In this document: positions 26,657 through 34,668 of the stretch, piece after piece | Position numbering within the stretch: position 1 is the stretch's first letter | How the letters are laid out: every line of letters begins with the position of its first letter | NCBI GenBank assembly: GCA_019748295.1 | Contig: JAIEPT010000023.1 | Coordinates: 1 to 43,295 of the forward strand | DNA: 43,295 nt | Direction: 5' to 3' | Origin: Gemmataceae bacterium | GTDB lineage: Bacteria > Planctomycetota > Planctomycetia > Gemmatales > Gemmataceae | Translations under genes and position numbers: made by a program | Notes under the pieces: model-generated | The model's input: only the letters and a program-made list of their open reading frames with translations | What the model was told of the DNA's origin: nothing | The model's database searches: none

Positions 26657-27562
26657 ATGTCGAGGTCGCGACGGAGCGCGTATACGCTCATCGAATTGCT
26701 TGTCGTCATCGCCATCATCGCCATCCTTCTGTCGATTTTGGCTCCCGCCGTGCAAAAAGTGCGCGAAGCGGCCGCACGGCTGCAATGTGCAAATCACCTC
26801 AAGCAGATCGGCCTCGCGTTTCACAGCCATCACGATGCGCGTCGCATTCTTCCCGACGGCGGCGAAAACTGGAATTCGACCCGCACCATGATCGGCGGAG
26901 CCCCCGCCGCCTCGCCCAATCAAGGTTGGGGATGGGCCTTCCAGATTCTGCCTTATCTTGAGCAGGAAGCGGCCTGGAGATCTCCCAGCGACGCCGAATG
27001 CCGCGGTACGCTCATCCCGGTCTATTTCTGCCCCTCCCGCCGGGCGCCGATGCGGGTCTTCGACAGTCGCTACGGCGAGAACGCCATGACCGACTACGCC
27101 GCCAACGCCGCCAACGATGCGACCGGCCGCTACGGCGGATCGATGGGGAACGGCAACAACGCTCCTGTCTGCCGTCGATTCAACGGCGCCAGCCTACGAA
27201 GCGGCCCGATCAGCTTTCACGCGATCACCGACGGCCTGTCGAACACATTGCTCGTCGGCGAGAAGAGTGTGGACGTCAGCAACCTGGGGACCAACCAAAC
27301 CGACGAGGACCAAGGCTTCGTTTCCGGCTGGGATTGGGACACGGTTCGCTGGGCGCTGAACCCTCCCCGCCAGGACAAACGCGGCGTCGCCACTCCCGAA
27401 CGCTTCGGCTCCGCACATTCCAACGGCATGAACGCCGTCTTCTGCGACGGCTCCGTGCGGAGCATCGTCTACACGATCGACTCGAGCAACGATCCCGCCC
27501 GCCTCGGCGTCTGGCAACGCGTCTGCATCCGCAACGACGGCGGAACCGTCGAACTGCCGTAA
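26657..27562 (+). CDS. DUF1559 family prepilin-like protein
   Basis: The 301-residue protein begins MSRSRRSAYTLIELLVVIAI, a type IV prepilin-like leader with a cleavage and methylation region (Y in place of the common F), followed by one membrane helix. The rest fits DUF1559: AAARLQCANHLKQIGLAFHSH near residue 40, FQILPYLEQ near 95, VYFCPSRRAP near 120, and the closing FGSAHSNGMNAVFCDGSVRSI near 260. DUF1559 pseudopilins occur in dozens of copies per planctomycete genome and may form surface or secretion assemblies. ATG at 26657 is the only start that gives a proper leader, although its ribosome site is weak. Confidence 0.93.
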   Translation: MSRSRRSAYTLIELLVVIAIIAILLSILAPAVQKVREAAARLQCANHLKQIGLAFHSHHDARRILPDGGENWNSTRTMIGGAPAASPNQGWGWAFQILPYLEQEAAWRSPSDAECRGTLIPVYFCPSRRAPMRVFDSRYGENAMTDYAANAANDATGRYGGSMGNGNNAPVCRRFNGASLRSGPISFHAITDGLSNTLLVGEKSVDVSNLGTNQTDEDQGFVSGWDWDTVRWALNPPRQDKRGVATPERFGSAHSNGMNAVFCDGSVRSIVYTIDSSNDPARLGVWQRVCIRNDGGTVELP

Positions 27563-27760
27563 ATTTTCGGTGGGCGGCGGACGTAGGACTTCACCATAAT
27601 TCTTGTTGACAGCAACTTCCTCGCGCGCGAAACTTCAATCCATCTCCTCGGCGTGGCCCGGTCGCCTCATTTCTCGCACCTAGCCTTTTCCGAGGTTCCT
27701 TTCCCATTCGACAATCCCGTCGTCTTTCGACGCGGGCGCCCTTTCTCGGAGGCTTACGCC

Positions 27761-29284
27761 ATGACTCTCTCGCATGTGTTCGGTCGTATCTCCCGCAAAT
27801 CCCCCCCCCTTTTTCTAAAAGCCCGCTTGCGGCTTGAACTTTTGGAGGATCGCACCGTGCCCGCACAACTCGTTTGGACCAACGGAACTTCGGACGGCCT
27901 CTGGAACACCGCCGCCAACTGGACCGACCCACTGGGCGGTCCCTCGGTCGTCCCCGGGCCAGGCGACTACGTCCTTTTCGGCAATCTGGGATCGAACACG
28001 CCTTGCCTGATGAACGCATCTTCCGCGACTGTTGATCGCATCATTATGGACGGCAACTACACCTCCACCTTCACCCTCGGCGCCGGCAACTCGCTGACGA
28101 CCAGCAACAGCTTCACGCAGTACGGCAACCTGGTGATGAACGGCTCATCGAACATCACCACCGGAGTAGCCTTCTATATCTTCGGCAACGTTTCCAACAA
28201 TCCGGGCTTTATCGCCACTCCGACGATCACCACGGGTTCGAATCTCGAGATCGCCAGCGGCGCCTCGCTGACCGCGATTGTGGGGTTCAGCGGCGGATTC
28301 GACATCGATAGCGGCGGAGGGGTGGTGCAGGACGGCACCATCAACGTCGGGAATACCGCTGGCGTGATCGGGACATTGACCATTACGACGCCATTCTTCG
28401 ACCAGAATGCAGGCGGCGTCACGCACGTTCGCGCGGCGAGCACGCTCAGCGTCCTCGCGGCTTCTGGTTCGAGTTCGCCGCCCGTAATCGAAGGCGACAT
28501 CTTCCTCGGCGATTCTCCCTACATCCAGGGCGGAGCCACGTTGGTCACCGACATGAAATGGCTGATTTCTTCGGGAAGGATCGAAGCGATCGGTTCGACC
28601 CCCAACAACATTTTCGGCGATGTCCGGATTTTCAATTCCGGCGTGATCGAAGTCGGGTCGACCTCTGCCGCATCCGCACTGGATTTCGAGGACGGATCGC
28701 TGACGATCGGCACGGCGGACCCGGCTTCGACGGTGTACACCTTTGGTTACATGTACGTGTACGCCGGTTCGACTGCAGCGTTTCCGGCCGCGGCATCGGC
28801 GACGACGTTCGACGTCGTCGCGAGCGGAACGGTTGAGGTGTCGGCAGGGGGAACCATCGCCATGAATACCATGCGCGTGGCAGCGATGGAGTTGCACGCG
28901 GCAAACGGCGTGTACGGCGCCGGAATTTTGCGCACGCTGGGCGCGGCCACGATCGGGGGTAATTTGACGAACGCGGGCCTAGTAGATTTTGGGGGCGTGT
29001 CGCTCCACACCGTCGGCGTGACCGGCAACTACAGGCAGGATTCGAGCGGCACCCTTGCGATGCGGCTGGATAACGGTGCGGCAAGCGATGCTCTGAATGT
29101 GGGTGGAACGGCTGATCTTGACGGCACATTAGATCTGGCGGGCCTTGCGAGCCTGACGACCGGTCAGAACTGGAATCTGATTTTCGCTGCCAACATCCCC
29201 TTTGATTTCGCGTCAATTCTTTACCCAGACAGCGCACTAACTTGGGCGCGAGGTCTTGGCCCGCCGTTCAGTGTCAGCAAGTAA
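27761..29284 (+). CDS. LEPR-XLL-type secreted surface protein
   Basis: The 507-residue protein carries RLRLELLEDRTVPAQ at residues 23-37, the motif found at the N-termini of large planctomycete surface proteins (LEPR-XLL type), thought to mark an export or anchoring signal. The remainder is low in Cys, rich in Gly, Ser, Thr, Asn and Ala, and built of short beta repeats (GGTITV- and GNLVMNGSSNITTG-like), as in passenger or beta-helix adhesins. The final part (NVGGTADLDGTLDLAGL) is also autotransporter-like. CGGAGG lies eight bases before ATG 27761, which decides the start over the upstream in-frame start. A hairpin follows the stop. Function: probably cell-surface or extracellular. Confidence 0.8.
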   Translation: MTLSHVFGRISRKSPPLFLKARLRLELLEDRTVPAQLVWTNGTSDGLWNTAANWTDPLGGPSVVPGPGDYVLFGNLGSNTPCLMNASSATVDRIIMDGNYTSTFTLGAGNSLTTSNSFTQYGNLVMNGSSNITTGVAFYIFGNVSNNPGFIATPTITTGSNLEIASGASLTAIVGFSGGFDIDSGGGVVQDGTINVGNTAGVIGTLTITTPFFDQNAGGVTHVRAASTLSVLAASGSSSPPVIEGDIFLGDSPYIQGGATLVTDMKWLISSGRIEAIGSTPNNIFGDVRIFNSGVIEVGSTSAASALDFEDGSLTIGTADPASTVYTFGYMYVYAGSTAAFPAAASATTFDVVASGTVEVSAGGTIAMNTMRVAAMELHAANGVYGAGILRTLGAATIGGNLTNAGLVDFGGVSLHTVGVTGNYRQDSSGTLAMRLDNGAASDALNVGGTADLDGTLDLAGLASLTTGQNWNLIFAANIPFDFASILYPDSALTWARGLGPPFSVSK

Positions 29285-29329
29285 GTTCACCACTTTTTCA
29301 AACTCGATCCGTTGAACCCTCCGTGTAAT

Positions 29330-29364
29330 GACATGGACATGACCTAACTGGTCATCTCCATGTC
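29330..29364. terminator. Hairpin terminator candidate
   Basis: GACATGGACATGACC pairs with GGTCATCTCCATGTC across a 5-base loop with one mismatch, a 15-bp stem. It lies 46 bp after the surface protein stop and 44 bp before the next gene. Only a weak T-run follows (CGTCGTTTC), so it may not be purely intrinsic. Confidence 0.6.
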
Positions 29365-29407
29365 CGTCGTTTCACGTTTATTACGCAACTGATGAATGAA
29401 GTGATCT

Positions 29408-31072
29408 ATGAGTTCTCTCGTCCGTTGCCTGACCACGTCGTTGTTGTTCATTCTGCTAACTGTTTGTTCTTTCTCAAATGCCGCCGCTCAAGAGATCGAT
29501 TTGCGGCGACTCACGCAAGCGGGTCGGCCAGTAAATCCGCTTTCTGCGGCAGAAGAGGGCCGCATCAAAATCGCGACAGATTTGGGCGTTGCATTTTTGA
29601 AGTCGGCTCAGCTCCCTTCGGGAACGTGGGCAGAAGGTCCAATTGTCGTCAATTCAAATGCAGGGTATGGCCCTAAGTTCAGCAATTGGCCGATCGCCTA
29701 CGCGGCGCTCCCTGCACTTGCCCTGCTTGAATCCGGAGTAGACCGCAACGACCCTTCCGTGTCTGCAGCGATGAAGTTTGTTCGCGCGCATGTCGGTGCC
29801 GCGACCAAGACATATGAAATCGGTCTAGTTATTCTGCTGCTGGACCGTGTAGGGGCCGCAGAAGACGTCAAGTCGATTGAGTCGCTCGCCCTAAGGATCG
29901 CTGCAGGCCAATCTCCGCTTGGCGGTTGGGCTTACAATTGCCCTATGCTGGATGCGAAAGCCGAAAAGGATCTTCGACAAACGCTAAATGCAGCTAGCAA
30001 AGCGATTGCTCAACAAGAGAATCGGCCGAAAGCGACCCCCCTTGACCGAGTGATACTACCAAAAGAGCCTCGTGCAGATCACTCGAACACCCAGTTCGCG
30101 CTGCTGGGATTGCTAGTCGCTCGCAAACACAAAGTCCCGGTCGATCCCTGTTTGCTATTAAGTGAGAACAGGTTTCGGTCTTCACTCCTTCCGAATGGGT
30201 GGGGATACGGCCTCAGCATGTCTGGCACCGGAGCGATGACGTGTTCAGGATTGCTGGCAGTTGCCGGCGGCTACTTGCCTGGAACGAACGACAAAGACGC
30301 AAAAATCGAAGTTGTCGAGGATCGGCTGTTACAAAGAGCACTCTGGATCTTGGCGACCCACATGAGTCATCCCACGGATATAGCTTGGCCGGACTCGTCG
30401 CCGTACGGAAAAAAGGGAACTATCAATCCCTATTTCCTTTGGTCCGTTCAACGTGTGGGAGTTTTCACACGATTGCAGACGATTGGCGGCATCGATTGGT
30501 ATCGCTGGGGCATGTCGGCCTTGCTTCCGACCCAGAATCGAAACGGTAGTTGGCAAGGGCGAGGTACGGGATCACCGGTTGCGGATACGTCGTTCGCCCT
30601 CCTCTTCCTTCGCAAGTCCGACCTGCTTCCCGATCTTCGCAAGGAGTTGGCCAAGCGGGTGAAGATCGTGGATCCGGGGCCGCCGGAGTTGAAGGCGGGG
30701 ATCGCGAAGGAGGGGAAGGTCGATCCCAAGAAGGCGATTCCCAAGCCGAAGGATGCGAAGACGCCAAGCTCGGCTGAGGAAGGCCCGCCCTCGGCGTCGC
30801 TGGGCAAAGTCCAGCTTGGCCAATCGACCGAGTTGCCGTTGAAAGTGCGTGGGCCGGAGGCGTTTCGCATTTTGAAGGTCGAGGGAACCGATGGCCAGGT
30901 CAAGGTCGATTTCGACAAGAAAAGCCGCGAGGTGCATGAACTTGCGGTGACGGTGAAGGCGAACGAGCCGGGCGAGCTTCGCCGGACGCTGACGCTAGTC
31001 ACCGACCTGCCGGACCTGCGTGAGGTGGAAATTCGGGTCATTGTGCAAGTGAATGCGGGGAAATCGCCCTGA
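29408..31072 (+). CDS. Secreted prenyltransferase/squalene-oxidase repeat protein
   Basis: The 554-residue protein has a signal peptide (MSSLVRCLTTSLLFILLTVC) and an alpha-toroid domain of the prenyltransferase/squalene cyclase repeat type from about residue 50 to 415, with repeats such as LPSGTWAEG, SPLGGWAYNCP, LPNGWGYGL and QNRNGSWQG. A proline-lysine-rich linker follows, then an Ig-like C-terminal domain (about 460-554: GPEAFRILKVEGTDG and LAVTVKANEPGELRRT). The catalytic DxDD motif of hopene cyclases is not seen, so a structural role is likely. Base composition changes within the gene: about the first 1.1 kb is visibly less GC-rich than the rest, with the switch near 30540. ATG at 29408 has only a weak ribosome site. 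Confidence 0.82.
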   Translation: MSSLVRCLTTSLLFILLTVCSFSNAAAQEIDLRRLTQAGRPVNPLSAAEEGRIKIATDLGVAFLKSAQLPSGTWAEGPIVVNSNAGYGPKFSNWPIAYAALPALALLESGVDRNDPSVSAAMKFVRAHVGAATKTYEIGLVILLLDRVGAAEDVKSIESLALRIAAGQSPLGGWAYNCPMLDAKAEKDLRQTLNAASKAIAQQENRPKATPLDRVILPKEPRADHSNTQFALLGLLVARKHKVPVDPCLLLSENRFRSSLLPNGWGYGLSMSGTGAMTCSGLLAVAGGYLPGTNDKDAKIEVVEDRLLQRALWILATHMSHPTDIAWPDSSPYGKKGTINPYFLWSVQRVGVFTRLQTIGGIDWYRWGMSALLPTQNRNGSWQGRGTGSPVADTSFALLFLRKSDLLPDLRKELAKRVKIVDPGPPELKAGIAKEGKVDPKKAIPKPKDAKTPSSAEEGPPSASLGKVQLGQSTELPLKVRGPEAFRILKVEGTDGQVKVDFDKKSREVHELAVTVKANEPGELRRTLTLVTDLPDLREVEIRVIVQVNAGKSP

Positions 31073-31246
31073 CCGCGCATGTCCTCCGCTTGCAGCTTGG
31101 CCCATCGCGGCGTCCAGACGCTAAGCCGCAGTGGAAGAACTTCATTTGCGCCAAGTGGCGGCGAGCTTGCGGACCTTTGACAACGACAGCCGCATATGCG
31201 AAGAAAGAGGCCTTACCGCTTCGTTTCCCACCCCAAGGAGTTTCGC

Positions 31247-31966
31247 ATGCAACGTTTCGCCGTTCTCGCCGCCGCATGGCTCGTCGTCACGACAGCCGCA
31301 TTCGCCCAGGACAATCCCGCCGCCACGTCCAGCCCGCGTAAGGGGAAGGATGGCCAACCCGAGGCGGGTTGGATGAAGCGACATGAGGGCTTCGTCGCCA
31401 TCGCCAAGAAGGGGGACGTCGATCTGCTCTTCGTCGGCGATTCGATCACCGACGGCTGGCGAAATCAGAAGGCATGGAAGCACTTCGAGTCGTTCAAGCC
31501 CGCCAACTTCGGCATCGGCGGCGACCGGACGGAGCATGTCCTTTGGCGGCTGCAGAACGGCGAACTCGACAACATCAAGCCCAAGGCGATGGTGCTCATG
31601 ATCGGCACCAACAATGTCGGCGCGAACAAGGCCGAGCAGATTTCCGAAGGCATCGAAGCGATCGTCAAGCATGTTCGGAAGACGTCGCCCGATACGAAAA
31701 TCCTCTTGCTCGCCGTCTTCCCGCGCGGCGAAAAGGCGGAGAAGAATGCGGCTCGCGAAAAGATCAACACCATCAATAAGACAATCGCGAAGCTGGATGA
31801 CGGCAAGAACGTGAAGTACCTGGACATCGGCGACCGCTTCCTCAAGGATAACGGGGCGCTCACCAAGGATATCATGCCCGACTTCCTGCACCTGTCCGGC
31901 GCCGGCTACGAAATCTGGGCCCAGGCGATTCTGCCGGCAGTCACGGAAACGGTCGGCAAGAAGTAA
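31247..31966 (+). CDS. Secreted GDSL/SGNH-family esterase
   Basis: The 239-residue protein has a signal peptide (MQRFAVLAAAWLVVTTAAFAQ) and the SGNH blocks: FVGDSITDGW with nucleophile S66, FGIGGDRTEHVLWRL, MIGTNNVG and the C-terminal MPDFLHLSGAGYEIW, where Asp and His complete the triad. The pattern is that of the platelet-activating-factor acetylhydrolase-like subgroup, common in planctomycetes and often active on acetylated sugars. AAGGAG lies six bases before the ATG at 31247, which makes this start clear although the frame is open upstream. Confidence 0.92.
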   Translation: MQRFAVLAAAWLVVTTAAFAQDNPAATSSPRKGKDGQPEAGWMKRHEGFVAIAKKGDVDLLFVGDSITDGWRNQKAWKHFESFKPANFGIGGDRTEHVLWRLQNGELDNIKPKAMVLMIGTNNVGANKAEQISEGIEAIVKHVRKTSPDTKILLLAVFPRGEKAEKNAAREKINTINKTIAKLDDGKNVKYLDIGDRFLKDNGALTKDIMPDFLHLSGAGYEIWAQAILPAVTETVGKK

Positions 31967-31978
31967 ACGACGCGTCCT

Positions 31979-32018
31979 CATCCAAGCCCCGGGGCGAGCG
32001 TAGCCAAGCTCCGGGGAT
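31979..32018. repeat. Half of a family C element
   Basis: TCCAAGCCCCGGGGCGAGCG and onward matches one arm of the family C palindromes at 14551 and 20666, but loop and second arm are missing. It fills most of the gap between the GDSL gene and the sulfotransferase gene. Confidence 0.75.
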
Positions 32019-32043
32019 GGACGGACCCAGCTTCAGGAGCATC

Positions 32044-33234
32044 ATGGCCCCGACCTCCGCCCCGACCTCCGCCCCGACCTCCGCCCCGACCTCCGCCCCG
32101 GTCGTTTCCGCGCCTTCGCAAAGCCTCGCCAAAACGCCGGACTGGGCGCCGCATATCTGGGAGGGATGCAACCTCTACGCCTGGTTCCGCCTGCTCTTCC
32201 GCAATCGCTTCGCCGTCCATTGGACCTGCTGGCACATCGCCGTTCTCGCCACGATCTTCGCATGCATGCACAGCCTGCTCCGCTTCGTCCAATGGGCGAT
32301 TTACGGCCGAGCGATCGCACGCACGCAGATCAAGGAACCGCCCATCTTTCTGCTGGGCCATTGGCGCTCGGGGACGACGCTGCTGCATGAGTTGTTCGTG
32401 CAAGATCCACGCATGGGATTTCCGACGACCTACGAATGCATGGATCCCAACCACTTCCTGCTGACGGAAGGATTCTTTTCCAAATACTTAAAGTTCCTGG
32501 CCCCCTCCACTCGGCCTATGGACAACATGAAGGTCGGATTCGATCGTCCGCAGGAAGACGAGTTCGCCTTGTGCATGCTGGGCCAGCCGTCGCCGTATTT
32601 CACGATCGCGTTCCCCAATTTTCCGCCGCAGGACCAGGAATATCTGGACCTGGAAGGCATCCCGGAAAGCCGGCTCTCAAGTTGGAAGCGGACGCTGCTT
32701 TGGTTCCTCCAGTGCATCACGTACAAGACGGGCAAGCGCCTGGTGCTTAAATCGCCGACGCACACGGCTCGGGTGAAGGTGCTGAAGGCGATGTTTCCGG
32801 ACGCGCTGTTCGTCAACATCGTGCGCGATCCGTTCGTCATCTATTCGTCCACGATGAATCTTTGGAAGACGCTTTACTTCACGCAAGGCCTCGCCAAGCC
32901 GCGGTTGGAGCACCTTGAGGAACACGTCTTCGAAACTTACGTCCGCATGCATCGCCGGCTTGAAGAAGGGAAGGCGCTGCTTGATCCCAAGCAGTATTTC
33001 GAGATGCGTTACGAGGATCTGGTCGCGGACATGGAAGGGATGATGCGCCGCATCTACGACCACTTCGGCCTTGCGGGCTTCGACGAGCACATGCTTCCCA
33101 ACCTCCGCAAATATCTGGAAGCAGAGAAGGACTACAAGACGAACAGATACCAACTCCCGCCGGAGAAGAAGGCAGAGATTGAACGCCGCTGGGGCGAGAC
33201 CCTTCGGCAATACGGCTACGGCACGCCCGCTTGA
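32044..33234 (+). CDS. Sulfotransferase family protein
   Basis: The 396-residue protein carries the PAPS-binding start of sulfotransferases, PIFLLGHWRSGTTLLHELF near residue 90. VLKSPTHTARVKVL near residue 230 and VNIVRDPFVIYSSTMNLWKT near residue 255 follow; the latter is the 3'-phosphate-binding RDP..S segment. It would transfer sulfate from PAPS to an unknown acceptor, possibly a glycan or lipid. Before the domain there is a hydrophobic stretch (VHWTCWHIAVLATIFACM), so it may be membrane-associated. The N-terminus consists of APTS units encoded by four 12-bp tandem repeats. ATG at 32044 is preceded by AGGAG at four bases; an alternative start exists at 32017. Confidence 0.88.
   Translation: MAPTSAPTSAPTSAPTSAPVVSAPSQSLAKTPDWAPHIWEGCNLYAWFRLLFRNRFAVHWTCWHIAVLATIFACMHSLLRFVQWAIYGRAIARTQIKEPPIFLLGHWRSGTTLLHELFVQDPRMGFPTTYECMDPNHFLLTEGFFSKYLKFLAPSTRPMDNMKVGFDRPQEDEFALCMLGQPSPYFTIAFPNFPPQDQEYLDLEGIPESRLSSWKRTLLWFLQCITYKTGKRLVLKSPTHTARVKVLKAMFPDALFVNIVRDPFVIYSSTMNLWKTLYFTQGLAKPRLEHLEEHVFETYVRMHRRLEEGKALLDPKQYFEMRYEDLVADMEGMMRRIYDHFGLAGFDEHMLPNLRKYLEAEKDYKTNRYQLPPEKKAEIERRWGETLRQYGYGTPA
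32047..32094. repeat. Four 12-bp tandem repeats in a coding region
   Basis: GCCCCGACCTCC is repeated exactly four times directly after the sulfotransferase start codon and encodes Ala-Pro-Thr-Ser each time. Changes in copy number keep the frame, so only the length of the N-terminal tail would vary. Confidence 0.9.
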
Positions 33235-33267
33235 AGACCCATTAAGCCTTGGCTCAGGGGCGCAAGC

Positions 33268-33552
33268 ATGGATATTCGCTACTACATGGATTCCGACAGT
33301 GGCTTTCCTCACATTTATAGACATGGAATCACGGAAGCCGAAGTAGAATGGATCCTGAGTCATGCTGCGGAAGATGAATCGGGGGCGCGCGGGTCGCGAC
33401 ACTCGCTTGGTCAAACTCAGGCCGGGCGATTTTTGAGGGTCATCTATGTGCCCGACGAAGACGGAAGCGGCATTTTCGTCGTGACAGCGTATTCACTTTT
33501 CGGCAAACCACTCCAAGCGTTCCGAAAACGCCAAAGGAGACGGGGAAAATGA
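33268..33552 (+). CDS. DUF4258-like small protein, toxin-like
   Basis: The 94-residue protein reads as a DUF4258-type RelE-fold relative: PHIYRHGITEAEVEWILSH at residues 14-32, GSRHSLGQTQAGRFLRVIYV in the middle and FVVTAYSLFGKPLQAFRKRQ at the end, with a very basic tail. Such proteins are often the toxin of a two-gene pair. Its stop overlaps the start of the next gene by four bases (ATGA). It lies 33 bp after the sulfotransferase stop. Toxicity is inferred from the fold and gene order only. Confidence 0.75.
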   Translation: MDIRYYMDSDSGFPHIYRHGITEAEVEWILSHAAEDESGARGSRHSLGQTQAGRFLRVIYVPDEDGSGIFVVTAYSLFGKPLQAFRKRQRRRGK

Positions 33553-33752
33553 AAGACCAGAAATTTCCGAAGGGCTGGGACGAGCAAAAAGTTCGCGAGT
33601 TGATTGAGGAACTGGACGCTCGCACCGAAGAAGAATGGGTGGCGGCAGACGAAGCTGCCATTCAGGATGCGGAAGGTCAGTCGGTGATCGCCGTGCCGTC
33701 CGCGCTGCTGCCTGAGATTCGCCGCCTCATCGCCGCTCATCGACCGGACTGA
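33549..33752 (+). CDS. Small acidic partner protein, antitoxin candidate
   Basis: The 67-residue protein is acidic and helical in its first 45 residues (WDEQKVRELIEELDARTEEEWVAADE is summarised here as a Glu/Asp-rich stretch at residues 10-35) and ends VIAVPSALLPEIRRLIAAHR. I do not recognise a named family. The four-base overlap with the DUF4258-like gene and the opposite charge of the two proteins suggest that they bind each other, with the toxin gene first. Confidence 0.65.
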   Translation: MKDQKFPKGWDEQKVRELIEELDARTEEEWVAADEAAIQDAEGQSVIAVPSALLPEIRRLIAAHRPD

Positions 33753-33765
33753 TCCCCAGTGCCCG

Positions 33766-33800
33766 TGCAGCGGAGATGCTGTCGCTCGCCTAAGCACCGC
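33766..33800. repeat. Remnant of a family B element end
   Basis: GCGGAGATGCTGTCGCTCGC CTAAGC resembles the right end of family B copies (GAGAAATGC..GCCGCTCGCCTAAGC). On the minus strand its CTTAGGCGAGCG supplies the TAG stop of the esterase gene. The rest of the element is absent. Confidence 0.5.
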
Positions 33801-34668
33801 GTCGCATGGGATGTTGGCGGAAGAAGTCCCAGATCACGTCGTTCGCGTTGAGATTGCCGCTCGATTTTCCAAGTTTTTCCGGCAAAGGCGGTCGGCCGGG
33901 CCAGGTGTGCCCGCCGCCTTCCACGACATGGAGCACGACCTCCGCGTCGCCTTGCCCGGGGGCGTAGCGTTCGATGCGCACCGTCGTGCCGTCGCCGGCG
34001 CGGTCGGGAATCATCTCGATGCGCGGGGTCGGCGTGCAGCGGTTGTGCTCCACCCAGTAGCGGACGGTATTGGGGACCGAAGGCATCGGAACCTTGTAGA
34101 GGCTCTGCGGCCCGACGCCGCCAAGGAAGGGGGCGAACTCGTCGTCGGTCCCGTGGATGTGAAGCACCGGCATCGGTCGGCCTTCGCTGGGGCCTTTCGG
34201 AATCATCGGCCCCGCCACGCCGGCGATCGAGGCGAAGACGTCGCTCATCTCAACGCCAAGGCGATACGTCATGATGGCGCCGTTCGACATGCCGCAGACA
34301 TGGATGCGGTTCGGATCGATGGCGGCGAAGGAGCGGAGGTCGTCGACCACCATGCGGAGGAAGCCGACGTCATCCACGTTGTTCTTGGCCGCGTAGCCCC
34401 AACTTCCGCCGCCGTTCCAGAACAAAACGGCGCCGACCGCTCCCGTGCCGGCGGGATAGGCGACCACGAAACCTTCGAGGTCCGCTTTGGAGTGCAGCCC
34501 GCAGAACTTGGCCATCAGCTGGGGATTGCTGGTCGCTCCATGCAGAGCCAATACCAAGGGGGCAGGAACGACTGGATCGTGGGTCGCCGGGAGGTAGACG
34601 TGGCAGAAACGATCCCGCCCCTCGTGCTGGTAGAAACGCTCGTGTCGGCCAGGCGTCGGCGCACTCAT
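33790..34668 (-). CDS. PHB depolymerase-type esterase, no signal peptide
   Basis: The 292-residue protein belongs to the poly(3-hydroxybutyrate) depolymerase/LpqC esterase family of alpha/beta hydrolases. It has the oxyanion region VLALHGATSN, the nucleophile elbow GMSNG with S128, VLHIHGTDDEFAPF with the acid, and EGGGHTWPG with the histidine. It ends NANDVIWDFFRQH, as does the second esterase at 41963-42901. No signal peptide is visible, so unlike that paralogue it is likely cytoplasmic. ATG at 34668 overlaps the CDF exporter stop by four bases, so the two are translated together. The TAG stop lies in a repeat remnant. Confidence 0.88.
   Translation of the reverse strand: MSAPTPGRHERFYQHEGRDRFCHVYLPATHDPVVPAPLVLALHGATSNPQLMAKFCGLHSKADLEGFVVAYPAGTGAVGAVLFWNGGGSWGYAAKNNVDDVGFLRMVVDDLRSFAAIDPNRIHVCGMSNGAIMTYRLGVEMSDVFASIAGVAGPMIPKGPSEGRPMPVLHIHGTDDEFAPFLGGVGPQSLYKVPMPSVPNTVRYWVEHNRCTPTPRIEMIPDRAGDGTTVRIERYAPGQGDAEVVLHVVEGGGHTWPGRPPLPEKLGKSSGNLNANDVIWDFFRQHPMRRGA

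Noticed and set aside
26308-26724. 138-codon minus-strand gene
   Set aside because: The peptide GEPHVRFDEREVETE is a known translation artefact of group II intron ends and the frame overlaps the DUF1559 start.
27606-27640. Sigma-70 promoter with TTGACA before the LEPR-XLL gene
   Set aside because: A TTGACA is present at 27606, but no acceptable -10 box follows at 16-18 bp.
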